From contig CANQSB010000005.1 of the NCBI GenBank assembly GCA_947626435.1, positions 1 through 64,000 on the forward strand: DNA of 64,000 nucleotides, written 5' to 3'. The notes beneath the pieces are model-generated. The model was not told the origin of the DNA, ran no database searches, and saw nothing but the letters and a program-made list of their open reading frames with translations. The stretch is from an uncultured Lachnospiraceae bacterium. Its GTDB lineage: Bacteria; Bacillota; Clostridia; Lachnospirales; Lachnospiraceae. The position numbers and the translations under genes were made by a program. Positions 8,927-17,805 of the stretch are shown piece by piece (position 1 is the first letter of the stretch; each line of letters starts with the position of its first letter).

Positions 8927-9919
8927 ATGAAACGCATAGCAGAGGATATAAAAAGCGGCAGGTTCAGCAATGTTTACCTGCTCTACGGGGACGAGGCATA
9001 TCTTAGGAAGCAGTATTGCGAAAAGCTAAGGTCGGCGCTTTCAGCCGAGGGTGATACGATGAACTGCGCCGTTTATTCGGGCAAGGACATCAATATAAAC
9101 GAAGTGATTGATATTGCAGGCACAATGCCGTTTTTTGCGGAGCGCAGAGTTATCGTCATCGAAAATAGCGGGTGGTTTAAAAACGCCAATGAGCAGGCGG
9201 TCGAACTGATAAAGAATATTCCCGATACCACATATATTATTTTTGCGGAGGAAGAAGTTGACAAGCGAGGCAGGCTTTACAAGGCGGCAGCGTCAAAGGG
9301 CTATGCCGCGGCATGTGAGGCACAGGACGAGGCGACGCTGAAAAAATGGGTAATGGGCATGCTGAAAAAAGAAAATAAGCAGATAACTCCCGATGCCTTG
9401 AACCTTTTGCTTGAAAAAACGGGTACGAATATGGAAAACATACGGCGCGAGCTGGAGAAGCTCATTTGCTACAGGTATTATGACGAGGGTATTACGGCGG
9501 GCGATGTGGAGGCGCTGTGCGTCGTTCAGGTACAAAACAAAATTTTTGACATGGTGGAGGCGGTCGCAAGGAAAGACCAAAAGCGGGCGCTTGACCTGTA
9601 TTATGACCTTATTGCACTAAAGGAAGCGCCTATGAAAATTCTTTCACTTATTGCCCGGCAGTTTAATATGCTGCTGCAGGTGAAGGAGATGAAGGGTAAA
9701 GGATACTCTGAGGCAAATATCGCGGCGCAGACAGGATTGAATGCATATTATCTCAAAAAGAAATATATTCCTCAGGCGGCAAGCTTTGAGCTGCCACAGC
9801 TTAAAAGTGCGCTGAAAAGCTGTGTAGAGGCGGATGAAAGTGTAAAGACGGGTAAAATGTCCGATATTATGAGTGTGGAGCTTATTATAGTGGGTTTGAG
9901 CGCAAATCAGGCAAGTTAG
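8927..9919 (+). CDS. holA: DNA polymerase III subunit delta
   Basis: This 330-residue protein is the delta subunit of the clamp loader, which opens the sliding clamp for loading onto DNA. It starts MKRIAEDIKSGRFSNVYLLY with the family's YLLYGDEAYL motif, and continues with the AAA-like fold (PFFAERRVIVIENSGWF) and the C-terminal helical collar domain (about 215-330, MKILSLIARQFNMLLQ). Length is normal for HolA. GAAAGGAT lies upstream of the start. In related genomes it usually precedes rpsT; here the next element is a palindromic repeat and DUF4250. Confidence 0.93.
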   Translation: MKRIAEDIKSGRFSNVYLLYGDEAYLRKQYCEKLRSALSAEGDTMNCAVYSGKDININEVIDIAGTMPFFAERRVIVIENSGWFKNANEQAVELIKNIPDTTYIIFAEEEVDKRGRLYKAAASKGYAAACEAQDEATLKKWVMGMLKKENKQITPDALNLLLEKTGTNMENIRRELEKLICYRYYDEGITAGDVEALCVVQVQNKIFDMVEAVARKDQKRALDLYYDLIALKEAPMKILSLIARQFNMLLQVKEMKGKGYSEANIAAQTGLNAYYLKKKYIPQAASFELPQLKSALKSCVEADESVKTGKMSDIMSVELIIVGLSANQAS

Positions 9920-9992
9920 GATAGATTTACTTGATGAGGGAAATGCTTTCATGGTAAGCGATGTGTGTTATCAATAGGTAATTGTGAAAAGT

Positions 9993-10140
9993 GTTCTCAG
10001 CCGTCCGAATTTAGTCAAAATATATAAAAATCGCGTCAATGTACTGTATCACAGATACAGTACATATGTGCAGCAAGCTACAAGACGCCGCTTATTTTAT
10101 ATATTTTGACTAAATTCTATGTTGTCGAATAGAGTTTCGT
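9993..10140 (+). repeat. Palindromic intergenic repeat, family 1, copy 2
   Basis: A 148-bp copy with outer ends GCCGTCCGAATTTAGTCAAA and ATTCTATGTTGTCGAATAGA. Inner arms with AAAATATATAAAA and its complement make a long fold-back. It includes a nested perfect palindrome, ATGTACTGTATC-aca-GATACAGTACAT, that is absent from copy 1. Confidence 0.85.
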
Positions 10141-10181
10141 AGATGCCTAGATGTATTATTAATTAAAGAGGAGGGGTTGTT

Positions 10182-10355
10182 ATGCTTCCAAAAGACCCGA
10201 TGATGCTTTTGAGCTTTTTAAATTTAAAGCTGCGTGACTTTTACCCAAGCCTTGACGCGCTGTGTGAGGACATGGACGCTGACAAGGAGGCTGTGATTGC
10301 GGCGCTTGAGGCGATAGATTACCACTACGACGGCGACAAAAACCAGTTTGTCTGA
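10182..10355 (+). CDS. DUF4250 family small protein
   Basis: A 57-residue protein beginning MLPKDPMMLLSFLNLKLRDF and ending YHYDGDKNQFV. These are the conserved ends of the DUF4250 family, widespread in Lachnospiraceae and related clostridia. Its function is unknown. The protein is acidic, with no membrane segment. A strong ribosome site (GAGGAGGGG, about 10169-10176) precedes the ATG. It lies alone between a palindromic repeat and a convergent polysaccharide deacetylase gene. Confidence 0.85.
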   Translation: MLPKDPMMLLSFLNLKLRDFYPSLDALCEDMDADKEAVIAALEAIDYHYDGDKNQFV

Positions 10356-10395
10356 TGTGCTGTGGATTGGCGTATCGCAAAAATCATATGGCGCG

Positions 10396-11091
10396 CTAAT
10401 CAAAAAGAATTTCGTCGACGGTCACAAAACTGTATCCCTGTCGTGTAAGCTCATCGATAATCATTAGGGCAGCACTCACTGAGGATGCATAGTAGTCGTG
10501 CAGGAGGATGATGTCGTTTTCCTCAGCCTCCCGTATGACGGAGCGCGCTACCTTGGATGCGTTTGAAGTGCACCAGTCGAGCGGGTCGATACTCCAAAGG
10601 ACGGGAAACATGTTAAGTTCGGCTTCAAGCGCTTTATCCCACAAACCGTATGGCGGGCGGACATACTGTAGTTCTTCGCCTGTGATGTTTTTTACTATTT
10701 CGCTTGTCTGAAGCAGCTCGTTTTTGAATTTTTCGCGGTTGTCGTCAGTGAGCTGTATGTGGCTGTAGGTGTGGTTGCCGATAAGGTGCCCCTCGTCATG
10801 CATGCGTTTTATAATGTCGGGACATTGTTCGGCGTGTTCGCCTGTGACAAAAAAGGTTGCCTTTATGCCGCGTTCCTTTAAGCCGTCAAGCAGCCTTTTG
10901 GTGTAGACTGGATGCGGTCCGTCGTCAAATGTAATCGCTATGCGTTTTATCTCGTCGGCATTGGAAGACATTGTGGCATAGAGCTTGGCTTGCCTGCCGA
11001 GAGCGGACAGCGCGAGGATAAAGCACAGTGCGTATAAAATATTGAAAGTTTTATTTTTCATAACTGAAATGGATTCTGCATATGTTTTCAT
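10396..11091 (-). CDS. Polysaccharide deacetylase (NodB/CE4), membrane-anchored
   Basis: This 231-residue CE4 deacetylase likely removes N-acetyl groups from peptidoglycan or another surface glycan. All five CE4 motifs are visible: AITFDDGPHP (catalytic base and first metal Asp), HTYSH (metal His pair), RPPYG, DPLDW and ILLHDYYA. An N-terminal hydrophobic segment (FNILYALCFILALSALG) acts as signal or anchor, placing the enzyme outside the membrane. No good ribosome site precedes the first ATG. A start ten codons later (at 11061, MKNKTFN) is possible and also lacks a clear site. It is related to the sporulation-type PdaB/PdaA enzymes, but the exact role is not determined. Confidence 0.9.
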   Translation of the reverse strand: MKTYAESISVMKNKTFNILYALCFILALSALGRQAKLYATMSSNADEIKRIAITFDDGPHPVYTKRLLDGLKERGIKATFFVTGEHAEQCPDIIKRMHDEGHLIGNHTYSHIQLTDDNREKFKNELLQTSEIVKNITGEELQYVRPPYGLWDKALEAELNMFPVLWSIDPLDWCTSNASKVARSVIREAEENDIILLHDYYASSVSAALMIIDELTRQGYSFVTVDEILFD

Positions 11092-11197
11092 ATTATTATA
11101 TGCGGAAAATTATGGAAATGGTACAGAAAATAAAGTATAATTGTGAAAGGCGTATAAATTTTAAAATAACCGCGCAGGCGGTGGAAATGAGGTAAAA

Positions 11198-12268
11198 ATG
11201 CTCGAAAAAAATATAGAGCTTGCAGGAAAAACGATATTTGTGACAGGAGTGTCAGGTTTTATAGGCTCAAATCTTGCCTTGTCGCTTTTAAAAAGCTTTG
11301 ATAATGTCCGCATTGTTGGCATTGACAATATGAATGATTACTATGATGTGTCGTTAAAAGAATTTCGTCTAAAGCAGATTTATGAGCTTGAAAAGACTGT
11401 GAGCGGCTGTTTTGAATTTATAAAGGGAAATATCGCGGATAAGCCCGAAATAAACAGAATATTTTCAGAATACAAGCCGCAGATAGTCGTAAACCTTGCG
11501 GCGCAGGCGGGTGTACGCTACAGCATAGAAAATCCTGACGCGTATATTGAGGCAAATTTAATCGGTTTCTACAATATACTCGAAGCCTGCCGCCACAGCT
11601 ATGACGGAGGCGCAGCAGGAGTGGAGCACCTTGTCTATGCAAGTTCGTCATCCGTCTACGGCAGCAATAAAAAAATTCCGTATTCCACAGACGACAAGGT
11701 TGATAATCCTGTGTCACTCTACGCCGCGACAAAAAAATCAAACGAGCTTTTGGCACACGCGTATTCAAAGCTTTATGGCATACCATCAACAGGGCTTCGC
11801 TTTTTCACAGTTTATGGTCCCGCGGGGCGTCCTGATATGGCGTATTTCGGTTTTACAAACAAGCTTGTAAAAAATGAGACGATAAAGATTTTCAATTACG
11901 GGAACTGTAAGCGGGATTTCACTTATATTGACGATATAGTGACAGGCATTACGGCGGTTATGCAGCGTTCGCCGCTGCCAAATGACGACGGCGTCAAATA
12001 CAAGGTCTATAATATAGGCAACAATCAGCCTGAAAATCTCCTTGATTTTGTAGAGATACTGCAGGACGAGCTGAAACGCGCAAAGGTGCTGCCGCAGGAC
12101 TATGATTTTGAGGCGCATAAGGAGCTTGTAGGCATGCAGCCGGGCGATGTAGAGATTACTTATGCGGATGTAAGTGAGCTCGAACGCGATTTTGGATTTA
12201 AGCCCTCGACAAGCCTGCGTGACGGTCTGCGCAGCTTTGCAGAGTGGTATAAAGAGTTTTACGGATAG
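11198..12268 (+). CDS. NAD-dependent epimerase, probable UDP-glucuronate 4-epimerase
   Basis: This 356-residue extended short-chain dehydrogenase interconverts nucleotide sugars. It has the NAD-binding TGVSGFIGS motif (about 17-25), the NMNDYYDVSLKEFRL segment typical of UDP-glucuronate 4-epimerases, a catalytic YAATKKSNE (YxxxK) and a C-terminal GMQPGDVEITYAD stretch also characteristic of that group. The product, UDP-galacturonate, would feed capsule or exopolysaccharide synthesis. GAGGT lies 7 bases upstream of the ATG. No other polysaccharide gene is adjacent except the divergent deacetylase. A GalE-type activity is less likely given these signatures. Confidence 0.88.
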   Translation: MLEKNIELAGKTIFVTGVSGFIGSNLALSLLKSFDNVRIVGIDNMNDYYDVSLKEFRLKQIYELEKTVSGCFEFIKGNIADKPEINRIFSEYKPQIVVNLAAQAGVRYSIENPDAYIEANLIGFYNILEACRHSYDGGAAGVEHLVYASSSSVYGSNKKIPYSTDDKVDNPVSLYAATKKSNELLAHAYSKLYGIPSTGLRFFTVYGPAGRPDMAYFGFTNKLVKNETIKIFNYGNCKRDFTYIDDIVTGITAVMQRSPLPNDDGVKYKVYNIGNNQPENLLDFVEILQDELKRAKVLPQDYDFEAHKELVGMQPGDVEITYADVSELERDFGFKPSTSLRDGLRSFAEWYKEFYG

Positions 12269-12342
12269 TATCGGTTATGAGGAACGTTACCGCTCCTTTA
12301 TAATATATTGCCATATTTTTATAGAAATGGGGGAAGTAAGAT

Positions 12343-13737
12343 ATGAAAAAAGAAAGCCTATGGCTTGGAAAAGCAAAGGAGAACGGCGGGGAACTTGACA
12401 AAATCTGCGACCTTTACAAAAAGTGCCTTGACGAGGGGAAGACGGAGCGGGAATGCGTGGCGCTTTCCGTAAGGATGGCTGAGGAAAAGGGCTACAGAGA
12501 GCTTTACGGCGTGATTGAGCGGGGCGAAAAGCTAAAGGCAGGTGACAAGCTTTATGTGGTTCAGATGAACAAGAGCATCGCGCTCTTTGTGCTCGGCAAA
12601 AAGCCTGTTTCGGCGGGCATGAATATTCTTGGCGCGCATATTGATTCGCCGCGTCTTGATGTCAAGCAGAATCCGCTCTATGAAAAGGAAGGCTTTGCCT
12701 ATTTTGACACGCATTATTACGGCGGCATCAAAAAATATCAGTGGACGGCAGTGCCGCTTGCAATTCATGGCGTAGTGGCAAAAAAAGACGGGACGACGGT
12801 TTCCATAAGCATCGGCGAAAGGGAGGATGAGCCCGTATTCGTTATTACTGATTTGCTCGTGCATCTTGCGGGCAAGCAGCTTGAAAAGAAAGCGACGGAG
12901 GTAGTGACGGGCGAGAATCTTGACATTCTTATCGGCAATTGTCCATTGGATTCGGACGAGGAGCTTGAAAAAGAGGAAAAGGAAAACATTAAAGCGAATA
13001 TGCTCAAAATCCTTGAGGAGACTTATGGAATTGAGGAGGAGGATTTCCTTTCGGCGGAGCTTGAGATTGTACCCGCGGGCAAGGCGTGCGATTTAGGTCT
13101 GGACAGGAGCATGATTTTGGCGTATGGACAGGATGACAGGATATGCGCGTTCACATCGCTTTTTGCCATGCTTGATGTCGAAAATCCCGAGAGTACGACC
13201 TGCTGTCTGCTTGTGGACAAGGAGGAGATTGGCAGTGTCGGCGCTACAGGAATGCAGTCGCGGTTTTTCGAAAATGCGGTCGCGGAGCTTGTAGCGGCTA
13301 CGGAGGGCGAGTCGCAGCTCCTTGTGAGAAGGGCGCTTGCGAGGTCAAGAATGCTTTCATCAGATGTAAGCGCAGGCTATGATCCGCTTTATGCAGATGT
13401 GTTTAACAAAAATAACGCGGCGTTTTTATCCAAGGGCATTTCGTTTAATAAATATACAGGCGCGCGCGGCAAGAGCGGCTCCAATGACGCCAACGCGGAG
13501 TATATCGCGCAGCTTAGAAAGGTTATGGACGAGGCAGAGGTCTCATACCAGTTTTCAGAGCTTGGCAGCGTTGACGCGGGCGGCGGCGGCACGATTGCGT
13601 ACATCATGGCTAAATACGGCATGAATGTGATTGACAGCGGAGTGGCAGTGCTGAATATGCATGCGCCGTATGAGGTCAGCAGCAAGGCTGATGTATATGA
13701 GGCAGTAAGGGGCTACAGGGCATTCTTAAGATGGTAA
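12343..13737 (+). CDS. M18 family zinc aminopeptidase
   Basis: This 464-residue cytoplasmic metallopeptidase of family M18 (aspartyl aminopeptidase/ApeA type) trims N-terminal residues from peptides. Visible are GAHIDSPRLDVKQNPLYE (metal-binding His/Asp, about 100-117), YGQDDRICAF, a VDKEEIGSVG segment carrying the catalytic and metal-binding glutamates, and a C-terminal MHAPYEVSSKADVYE with the last metal His. Length matches the family. A GGGGGAAG ribosome site lies upstream. It is followed by an intrinsic terminator, so it is probably monocistronic. Confidence 0.92.
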   Translation: MKKESLWLGKAKENGGELDKICDLYKKCLDEGKTERECVALSVRMAEEKGYRELYGVIERGEKLKAGDKLYVVQMNKSIALFVLGKKPVSAGMNILGAHIDSPRLDVKQNPLYEKEGFAYFDTHYYGGIKKYQWTAVPLAIHGVVAKKDGTTVSISIGEREDEPVFVITDLLVHLAGKQLEKKATEVVTGENLDILIGNCPLDSDEELEKEEKENIKANMLKILEETYGIEEEDFLSAELEIVPAGKACDLGLDRSMILAYGQDDRICAFTSLFAMLDVENPESTTCCLLVDKEEIGSVGATGMQSRFFENAVAELVAATEGESQLLVRRALARSRMLSSDVSAGYDPLYADVFNKNNAAFLSKGISFNKYTGARGKSGSNDANAEYIAQLRKVMDEAEVSYQFSELGSVDAGGGGTIAYIMAKYGMNVIDSGVAVLNMHAPYEVSSKADVYEAVRGYRAFLRW

Positions 13738-13790
13738 AAACTTGGAAAAGCGGGATCGGCTTAATAATAACAGCCTGATTTATTAAAAAT

Positions 13791-13836
13791 AAAGCGGATA
13801 TAATGCCCTGCGTATAATGGCATATATCCGCTTTTT
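13791..13836 (+). terminator. Intrinsic terminator after the M18 gene
   Basis: Arm AAAGCGGATATAATGCC (13791-13807) pairs with GGCATATATCCGCTTT (13819-13834, one bulge), followed by a T-run. Confidence 0.8.
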
Positions 13837-13872
13837 GCGTAAAGTCTTTAATTGTCTATAAAATAACAATTA

Positions 13873-13919
13873 TTGTCATTTTACGCGTTTCAGTGTAGAA
13901 TAAAATGTAAGGGCTTACA
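13873..13919 (+). promoter_or_regulatory. Promoter with a LacI/CcpA-type operator ahead of the hydrogenase operon
   Basis: TTGTCA (13873-13878) and TAGAATA (-10 at 13896-13901) are 17 bases apart. The perfect palindrome TGTAAGGGCTTACA (13906-13919) sits on the expected transcription start. It resembles a cre box except for its central dinucleotide. Almost the same -10/operator block occurs upstream of kduI (56553-56576). Confidence 0.6.
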
Positions 13920-14011
13920 TGCTTGTAATTGCGCGGTATTTGTGGGGTATTGTATCGTGTCCGGAGTATGTGGTCGAGCATTTTAAAATATTTTATATTA
14001 GGAGGTTAATA

Positions 14012-15844
14012 ATGAGCAGACTTGAAATTCCCGTGCCTGATAAAGCGCAGACAGTGGTAGAGCAGCTTTATAAGGACTTGGAGAGAAGGATCGAGGCAAG
14101 CCCGCTGGGATTATGTCCGATAGATATGACAAAGGCTTTCTTGGAGCTTTGCCATGCGCAGACCTGCGGAAAGTGCGTGCCGTGCCGTGTCGGGCTGAAA
14201 CAGCTGAAAAACATGATTTCAGACGTGCTTGACGGCAAGGCGACAATGGAGACTCTTGACGAGATGAAGGAGACGGCTGTTTCCATTATGGAAACGGCAG
14301 ACTGCGCGATTGGCTATGAGGCGGCAAATATGGTTTATAAAGGGCTTATCGGCTTTTATGACGAGTATGTGTCGCATATCGAGCTTGGCAGATGCAACTG
14401 TACATACAAGCAGCCCGTGCCGTGCGTGTCGCTGTGTCCTGCAGGCGTGGACATACCTGGCTATATCGCGCTTGTGCTTGAGGGGCGCTATCAGGACGCT
14501 ATCAGGCTTATCAGGAAGGACAATCCTTTCCCCACGACCTGCGGCTTTATATGCGAGCATCCCTGCGAGGCGAGGTGCCGCAGAAATATGGTTGACGACG
14601 CTATCAATATCCGTGGCTTAAAGCGCATGGCGGCGGATTTGGCTGGAAAAGTCGCGCCTCCCGCGTGCGAACCCTCTACAGGCAAAAAGGTTGCCATCGT
14701 GGGCGGAGGTCCAGGCGGTTTGAGCGCTGCTTATTATTTACAGCTTATGGGGCATCAGGTGGTAGTATATGAGATGCTGCCAAAGCTTGGCGGCATGCTG
14801 CGCTACGGTATTCCCAACTACCGCCTGCCAAAGGACAGGCTCGACGACGACATAAACGCCATTTTGGAGACGGGCGTACAGGTAAAGCACGGTCTTAGGA
14901 TAGGCATAGATATCACGATAAATGAGCTAAGGGAGCAATATGACGCGGTACTCATCACTATCGGCGCAAGCACGGACAAAAAGCTCGGCATAGACGGCGA
15001 GGACGCAAACGGAGTGATCTCTGCGGTCAAGTTCTTGCGCGATGTCGGAAAGGACGCGGCTATAGACCTCAAAGGGCAGGAGGTATGCGTAGTCGGCGGC
15101 GGCAACGTGTCAATGGACGCTGTCAGGACTGCGGTAAGGCTTGGCGCGAAGAAGGTCAGCATTGTGTACCGCAGGCGCGTCGCTGATATGACGGCGCTGC
15201 ATGACGAGATAGAGGGCGCGATAGCCGAGGGCGTGGAGGTACAGACGCTCAAAGCGCCAGTGAGAATAGAGACAGACGGCGACAACAACGTCAAGGGATT
15301 GTGGGTACAGCCGCAGATGATCAGTGAGATAAAGGGAGGGCGCGCGAGCGTCAAGTCTACGGGCGAGCCAGAGGTGCTTCTGCCCTGCACTACCGTGATA
15401 GTGGCTATTGGTCAGGACATCGAGTCAAAGCACTTTGCGGACGCGGGCGTGCCTGTAAACAGAGGAGTGATTCAGACGGGAAGGAATGCGGGCTTTGATT
15501 TGCTGCCAGGCGTATTTGCGGGCGGCGACTGCGCGACGGGACCTGCCACCGTTATCAAGGCAATAGGCGCGGCTAAGGTTATCGCGGCAAATATTGACGA
15601 GTACCTTGGTTTCCACCATATCATACAGAGCGGCGTGGAGGTGCCGCAGCCAAATCTCGCGGACAGAAATCCGTGCGGGCGCGTGAATATGACAGAGCGT
15701 GAGGCGTGCGAGAGGATATGCGACTTTGACGGCGTAGAGCTGCCTATGACGGAGGCGGAGTGCAAGCAGGAGGCATCAAGGTGCTTACGCTGCGATCATT
15801 TTGGATATGGAGTATTTAAAGGAGGGCGCAAAACATTATGGTAA
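14012..15844 (+). CDS. GltD-like NAD(P)-dependent flavoprotein paired with hydrogenase
   Basis: This 610-residue iron-sulfur flavoprotein probably transfers electrons between NAD(P)H and the adjacent hydrogenase. Residues 1-110 resemble the C-terminal iron-sulfur part of NuoF/HydB (TCGKCVPCRVG). Residues about 115-200 form the GltD-type N-terminal cluster domain (CPAGVDIPGYI, CGFICEHPCEARC). Then come an FAD-binding VAIVGGGPGGLSAAYYL, an NAD(P)-binding VCVVGGGNVSMDAVRTA and the closing GVFAGGDCATGP. The start at 14012 is chosen because TTAGGAGG precedes it; an upstream in-frame extension to 13919 would overlap the operator. It overlaps the hydrogenase gene by 7 bases, implying translational coupling. 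Cofactor preference cannot be read from the sequence. Confidence 0.88.
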   Translation: MSRLEIPVPDKAQTVVEQLYKDLERRIEASPLGLCPIDMTKAFLELCHAQTCGKCVPCRVGLKQLKNMISDVLDGKATMETLDEMKETAVSIMETADCAIGYEAANMVYKGLIGFYDEYVSHIELGRCNCTYKQPVPCVSLCPAGVDIPGYIALVLEGRYQDAIRLIRKDNPFPTTCGFICEHPCEARCRRNMVDDAINIRGLKRMAADLAGKVAPPACEPSTGKKVAIVGGGPGGLSAAYYLQLMGHQVVVYEMLPKLGGMLRYGIPNYRLPKDRLDDDINAILETGVQVKHGLRIGIDITINELREQYDAVLITIGASTDKKLGIDGEDANGVISAVKFLRDVGKDAAIDLKGQEVCVVGGGNVSMDAVRTAVRLGAKKVSIVYRRRVADMTALHDEIEGAIAEGVEVQTLKAPVRIETDGDNNVKGLWVQPQMISEIKGGRASVKSTGEPEVLLPCTTVIVAIGQDIESKHFADAGVPVNRGVIQTGRNAGFDLLPGVFAGGDCATGPATVIKAIGAAKVIAANIDEYLGFHHIIQSGVEVPQPNLADRNPCGRVNMTEREACERICDFDGVELPMTEAECKQEASRCLRCDHFGYGVFKGGRKTLW

Positions 15845-17583
15845 AGCTTACAATAGACAATAAAGCTGTGGAGGTGCCAGAGGGAAGCACCATTATGGAT
15901 GCGGCTAATATCGCGGGTATTCCCATACCAAAGCTCTGCTTTTTAAAGGATATAAATGAAATCGGCGCATGCCGCGTGTGCGTGGTGGAGATAGAGGGCA
16001 AGGAAAAGCTTGTCACGTCCTGCAACAATCAGGTGGAAGAAGGAATGGTGGTCTATACCAACAGCCCCAAGGTGCGCAGAAACCGCAAAAAGACTGTGGA
16101 GATGATACTTTCCCAGCACAACAGCAACTGTGTGACCTGCGCGAGAAACAGAAACTGCTCGCTACAGACAATCACGAGGGATTTGAATATTTTAGACGTT
16201 CCGTATGAGAAGGAGCTTTTCCCGCTGCCGTGGAACAAAAATTTCCCGCTTATCAGAGACGCGGACAAATGCATAAAGTGCATGCGCTGCATACAGGTCT
16301 GCGACAAAATCCAGAGCGTAAAGATTTGGGATGTCGGAGGAACGGGCTCGCGCACGGGCGTCTATGTATCGGGCAACAGAAAGATTGAGGAGTCGGACTG
16401 CGTGCTTTGCGGACAGTGCATCACTCATTGTCCCGTCGGCGCGCTGCGTGAGCGTGACGACACTGAAAAGGCTTGGTGGGCAATCGAAAACAAGAAAAAG
16501 GTGACGGTTGTGCAGGTAGCGCCTGCCGTGCGCGCCGCATGGGGCGAGGTATTCGGCATTCCCAGAGAGGAAGCGACTATGGGCAAGATTGCCGACGCCT
16601 TGAAGCGTATAGGCTTTGACTATGTTTTCGATACTGTATTTTCGGCTGACCTTACTATTATGGAGGAGGGCAATGAGTTTGTAGAGCGTTTTAAAAAGGG
16701 CGACACAAAGCAGATGCCTATGTTTACCTCATGCTGTCCAGGGTGGGTAAGGTTTGTGAAATCACAATATCCCCATCTTGTATCGCGCCTGTCTACGGCA
16801 AAGTCGCCGCAGCAGATGTTTGGCGCGGTTATGAAAAGCTATTTCGCAAAGAAGATCGGCGTAGCGCCTGAGGATATGGTGACTGTTTCGATAATGCCGT
16901 GCGTTGCAAAGAAGGGCGAGAGCAATATGGAGCTTTTCTATGAGGAGTACGCGGGCAAGGATGTTGATATCGTGCTTACTACGAGGGAGCTTACGCGCAT
17001 GATACGTATGGCGCACATTGATCCTAAGACCTTGAAGGACGTGCCCTGCGATGAGCCTATGACGGACGGCACGGGCGCGGGCGTTATTTTTGGCACTACG
17101 GGCGGCGTTATGGAGGCGGCGCTTAGATCGGCTTACTATCTGATTAAGGGCGCAAATCCTGATGCCGATGCCTTTGAGGAGGTAAGAAGCAGCAGGGAGC
17201 AGCCTAAGTGGAAGGAAGCGCTGTTCAAAATTGATGATATCACTGTCAAGACTGCGGTTGTCAACGGACTTGCCAATACGAGGGAGCTTATTGACGCGCT
17301 TGAAAAGGGCGAGGTTCACTATGACTTTGTTGAGGTTATGGCATGTCCTGGCGGGTGTGTCGGCGGCGGCGGTCAGCCGATAAAAGACGGGTATGAGCTT
17401 GCGACGAACAGAAGCGTGAATTTGAGGCAGCTTGACGAGAACGCGCCAATCAGGTTTTCGCATGAAAATCCTTCGGTGCTGAAGCTGTACGAGGAGTTTA
17501 TGGAAAAGCCGCTTTCGCACAAGGCGCATATGCTGCTGCATACGGATCATAATGCTTGGGAGATGCCGCAGGTTAATCGGTAA
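15838..17583 (+). CDS. hydA: [FeFe] hydrogenase catalytic subunit
   Basis: This 581-residue [FeFe] hydrogenase makes or consumes H2 in fermentation. From the N-terminus it has a [2Fe-2S] ferredoxin-like domain (CRVCVVEIEGKEKLVTSC), the His/Cys cluster region (SQHNSNCVTCARNRNCSL), two [4Fe-4S] motifs (CIKCMRCIQVC and CVLCGQCITHCPVGA), and the H-cluster signatures TSCCPGWV, MPCVAKKGE and ACPGGCVGGGGQP. The catalytic domain is complete. There is no twin-arginine or other signal, so it is cytoplasmic. It overlaps the preceding flavoprotein gene, and the pair probably forms a complex that couples H2 metabolism to NAD(P)H, possibly with ferredoxin. Maturases HydEFG are not in the window. Confidence 0.95.
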   Translation: MVKLTIDNKAVEVPEGSTIMDAANIAGIPIPKLCFLKDINEIGACRVCVVEIEGKEKLVTSCNNQVEEGMVVYTNSPKVRRNRKKTVEMILSQHNSNCVTCARNRNCSLQTITRDLNILDVPYEKELFPLPWNKNFPLIRDADKCIKCMRCIQVCDKIQSVKIWDVGGTGSRTGVYVSGNRKIEESDCVLCGQCITHCPVGALRERDDTEKAWWAIENKKKVTVVQVAPAVRAAWGEVFGIPREEATMGKIADALKRIGFDYVFDTVFSADLTIMEEGNEFVERFKKGDTKQMPMFTSCCPGWVRFVKSQYPHLVSRLSTAKSPQQMFGAVMKSYFAKKIGVAPEDMVTVSIMPCVAKKGESNMELFYEEYAGKDVDIVLTTRELTRMIRMAHIDPKTLKDVPCDEPMTDGTGAGVIFGTTGGVMEAALRSAYYLIKGANPDADAFEEVRSSREQPKWKEALFKIDDITVKTAVVNGLANTRELIDALEKGEVHYDFVEVMACPGGCVGGGGQPIKDGYELATNRSVNLRQLDENAPIRFSHENPSVLKLYEEFMEKPLSHKAHMLLHTDHNAWEMPQVNR

Positions 17584-17729
17584 TAAAGGGTATTGGCTGC
17601 GATAAAGTCTGTCAGATATGCCGGATAGACTATCTATGCAGACGCGATATGTTGTAAACAGTCAGGCAGGCTGCCGCATAAAGCGGCGGTCTGCCTAAAA
17701 AGATAGCTTTGGCGCATAAAAATAAATGC

Positions 17730-17758
17730 TTTACATCAAATAAGATGTCTGCTATAAT
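17730..17758 (+). promoter_or_regulatory. Sigma-A-type promoter of the heptad-repeat gene
   Basis: TTTACA (17730-17735) and TATAAT (17753-17758) are 17 bases apart, 47 bp before the start codon. Confidence 0.65.
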
Positions 17759-17805
17759 GATACACACACGAAGGGACGCAGCACGAATACAAGGAGTGGA
17801 ATATT

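Noticed and set aside
13919-14011. N-terminal extension of the GltD-like flavoprotein
   Set aside because: It would start on the operator palindrome without a ribosome site, while TTAGGAGG precedes the start at 14012.
17664-17696. GC-rich hairpin after hydA as a terminator
   Set aside because: The stem is good but neither strand has a T-run after it, so it is not listed as an intrinsic terminator.
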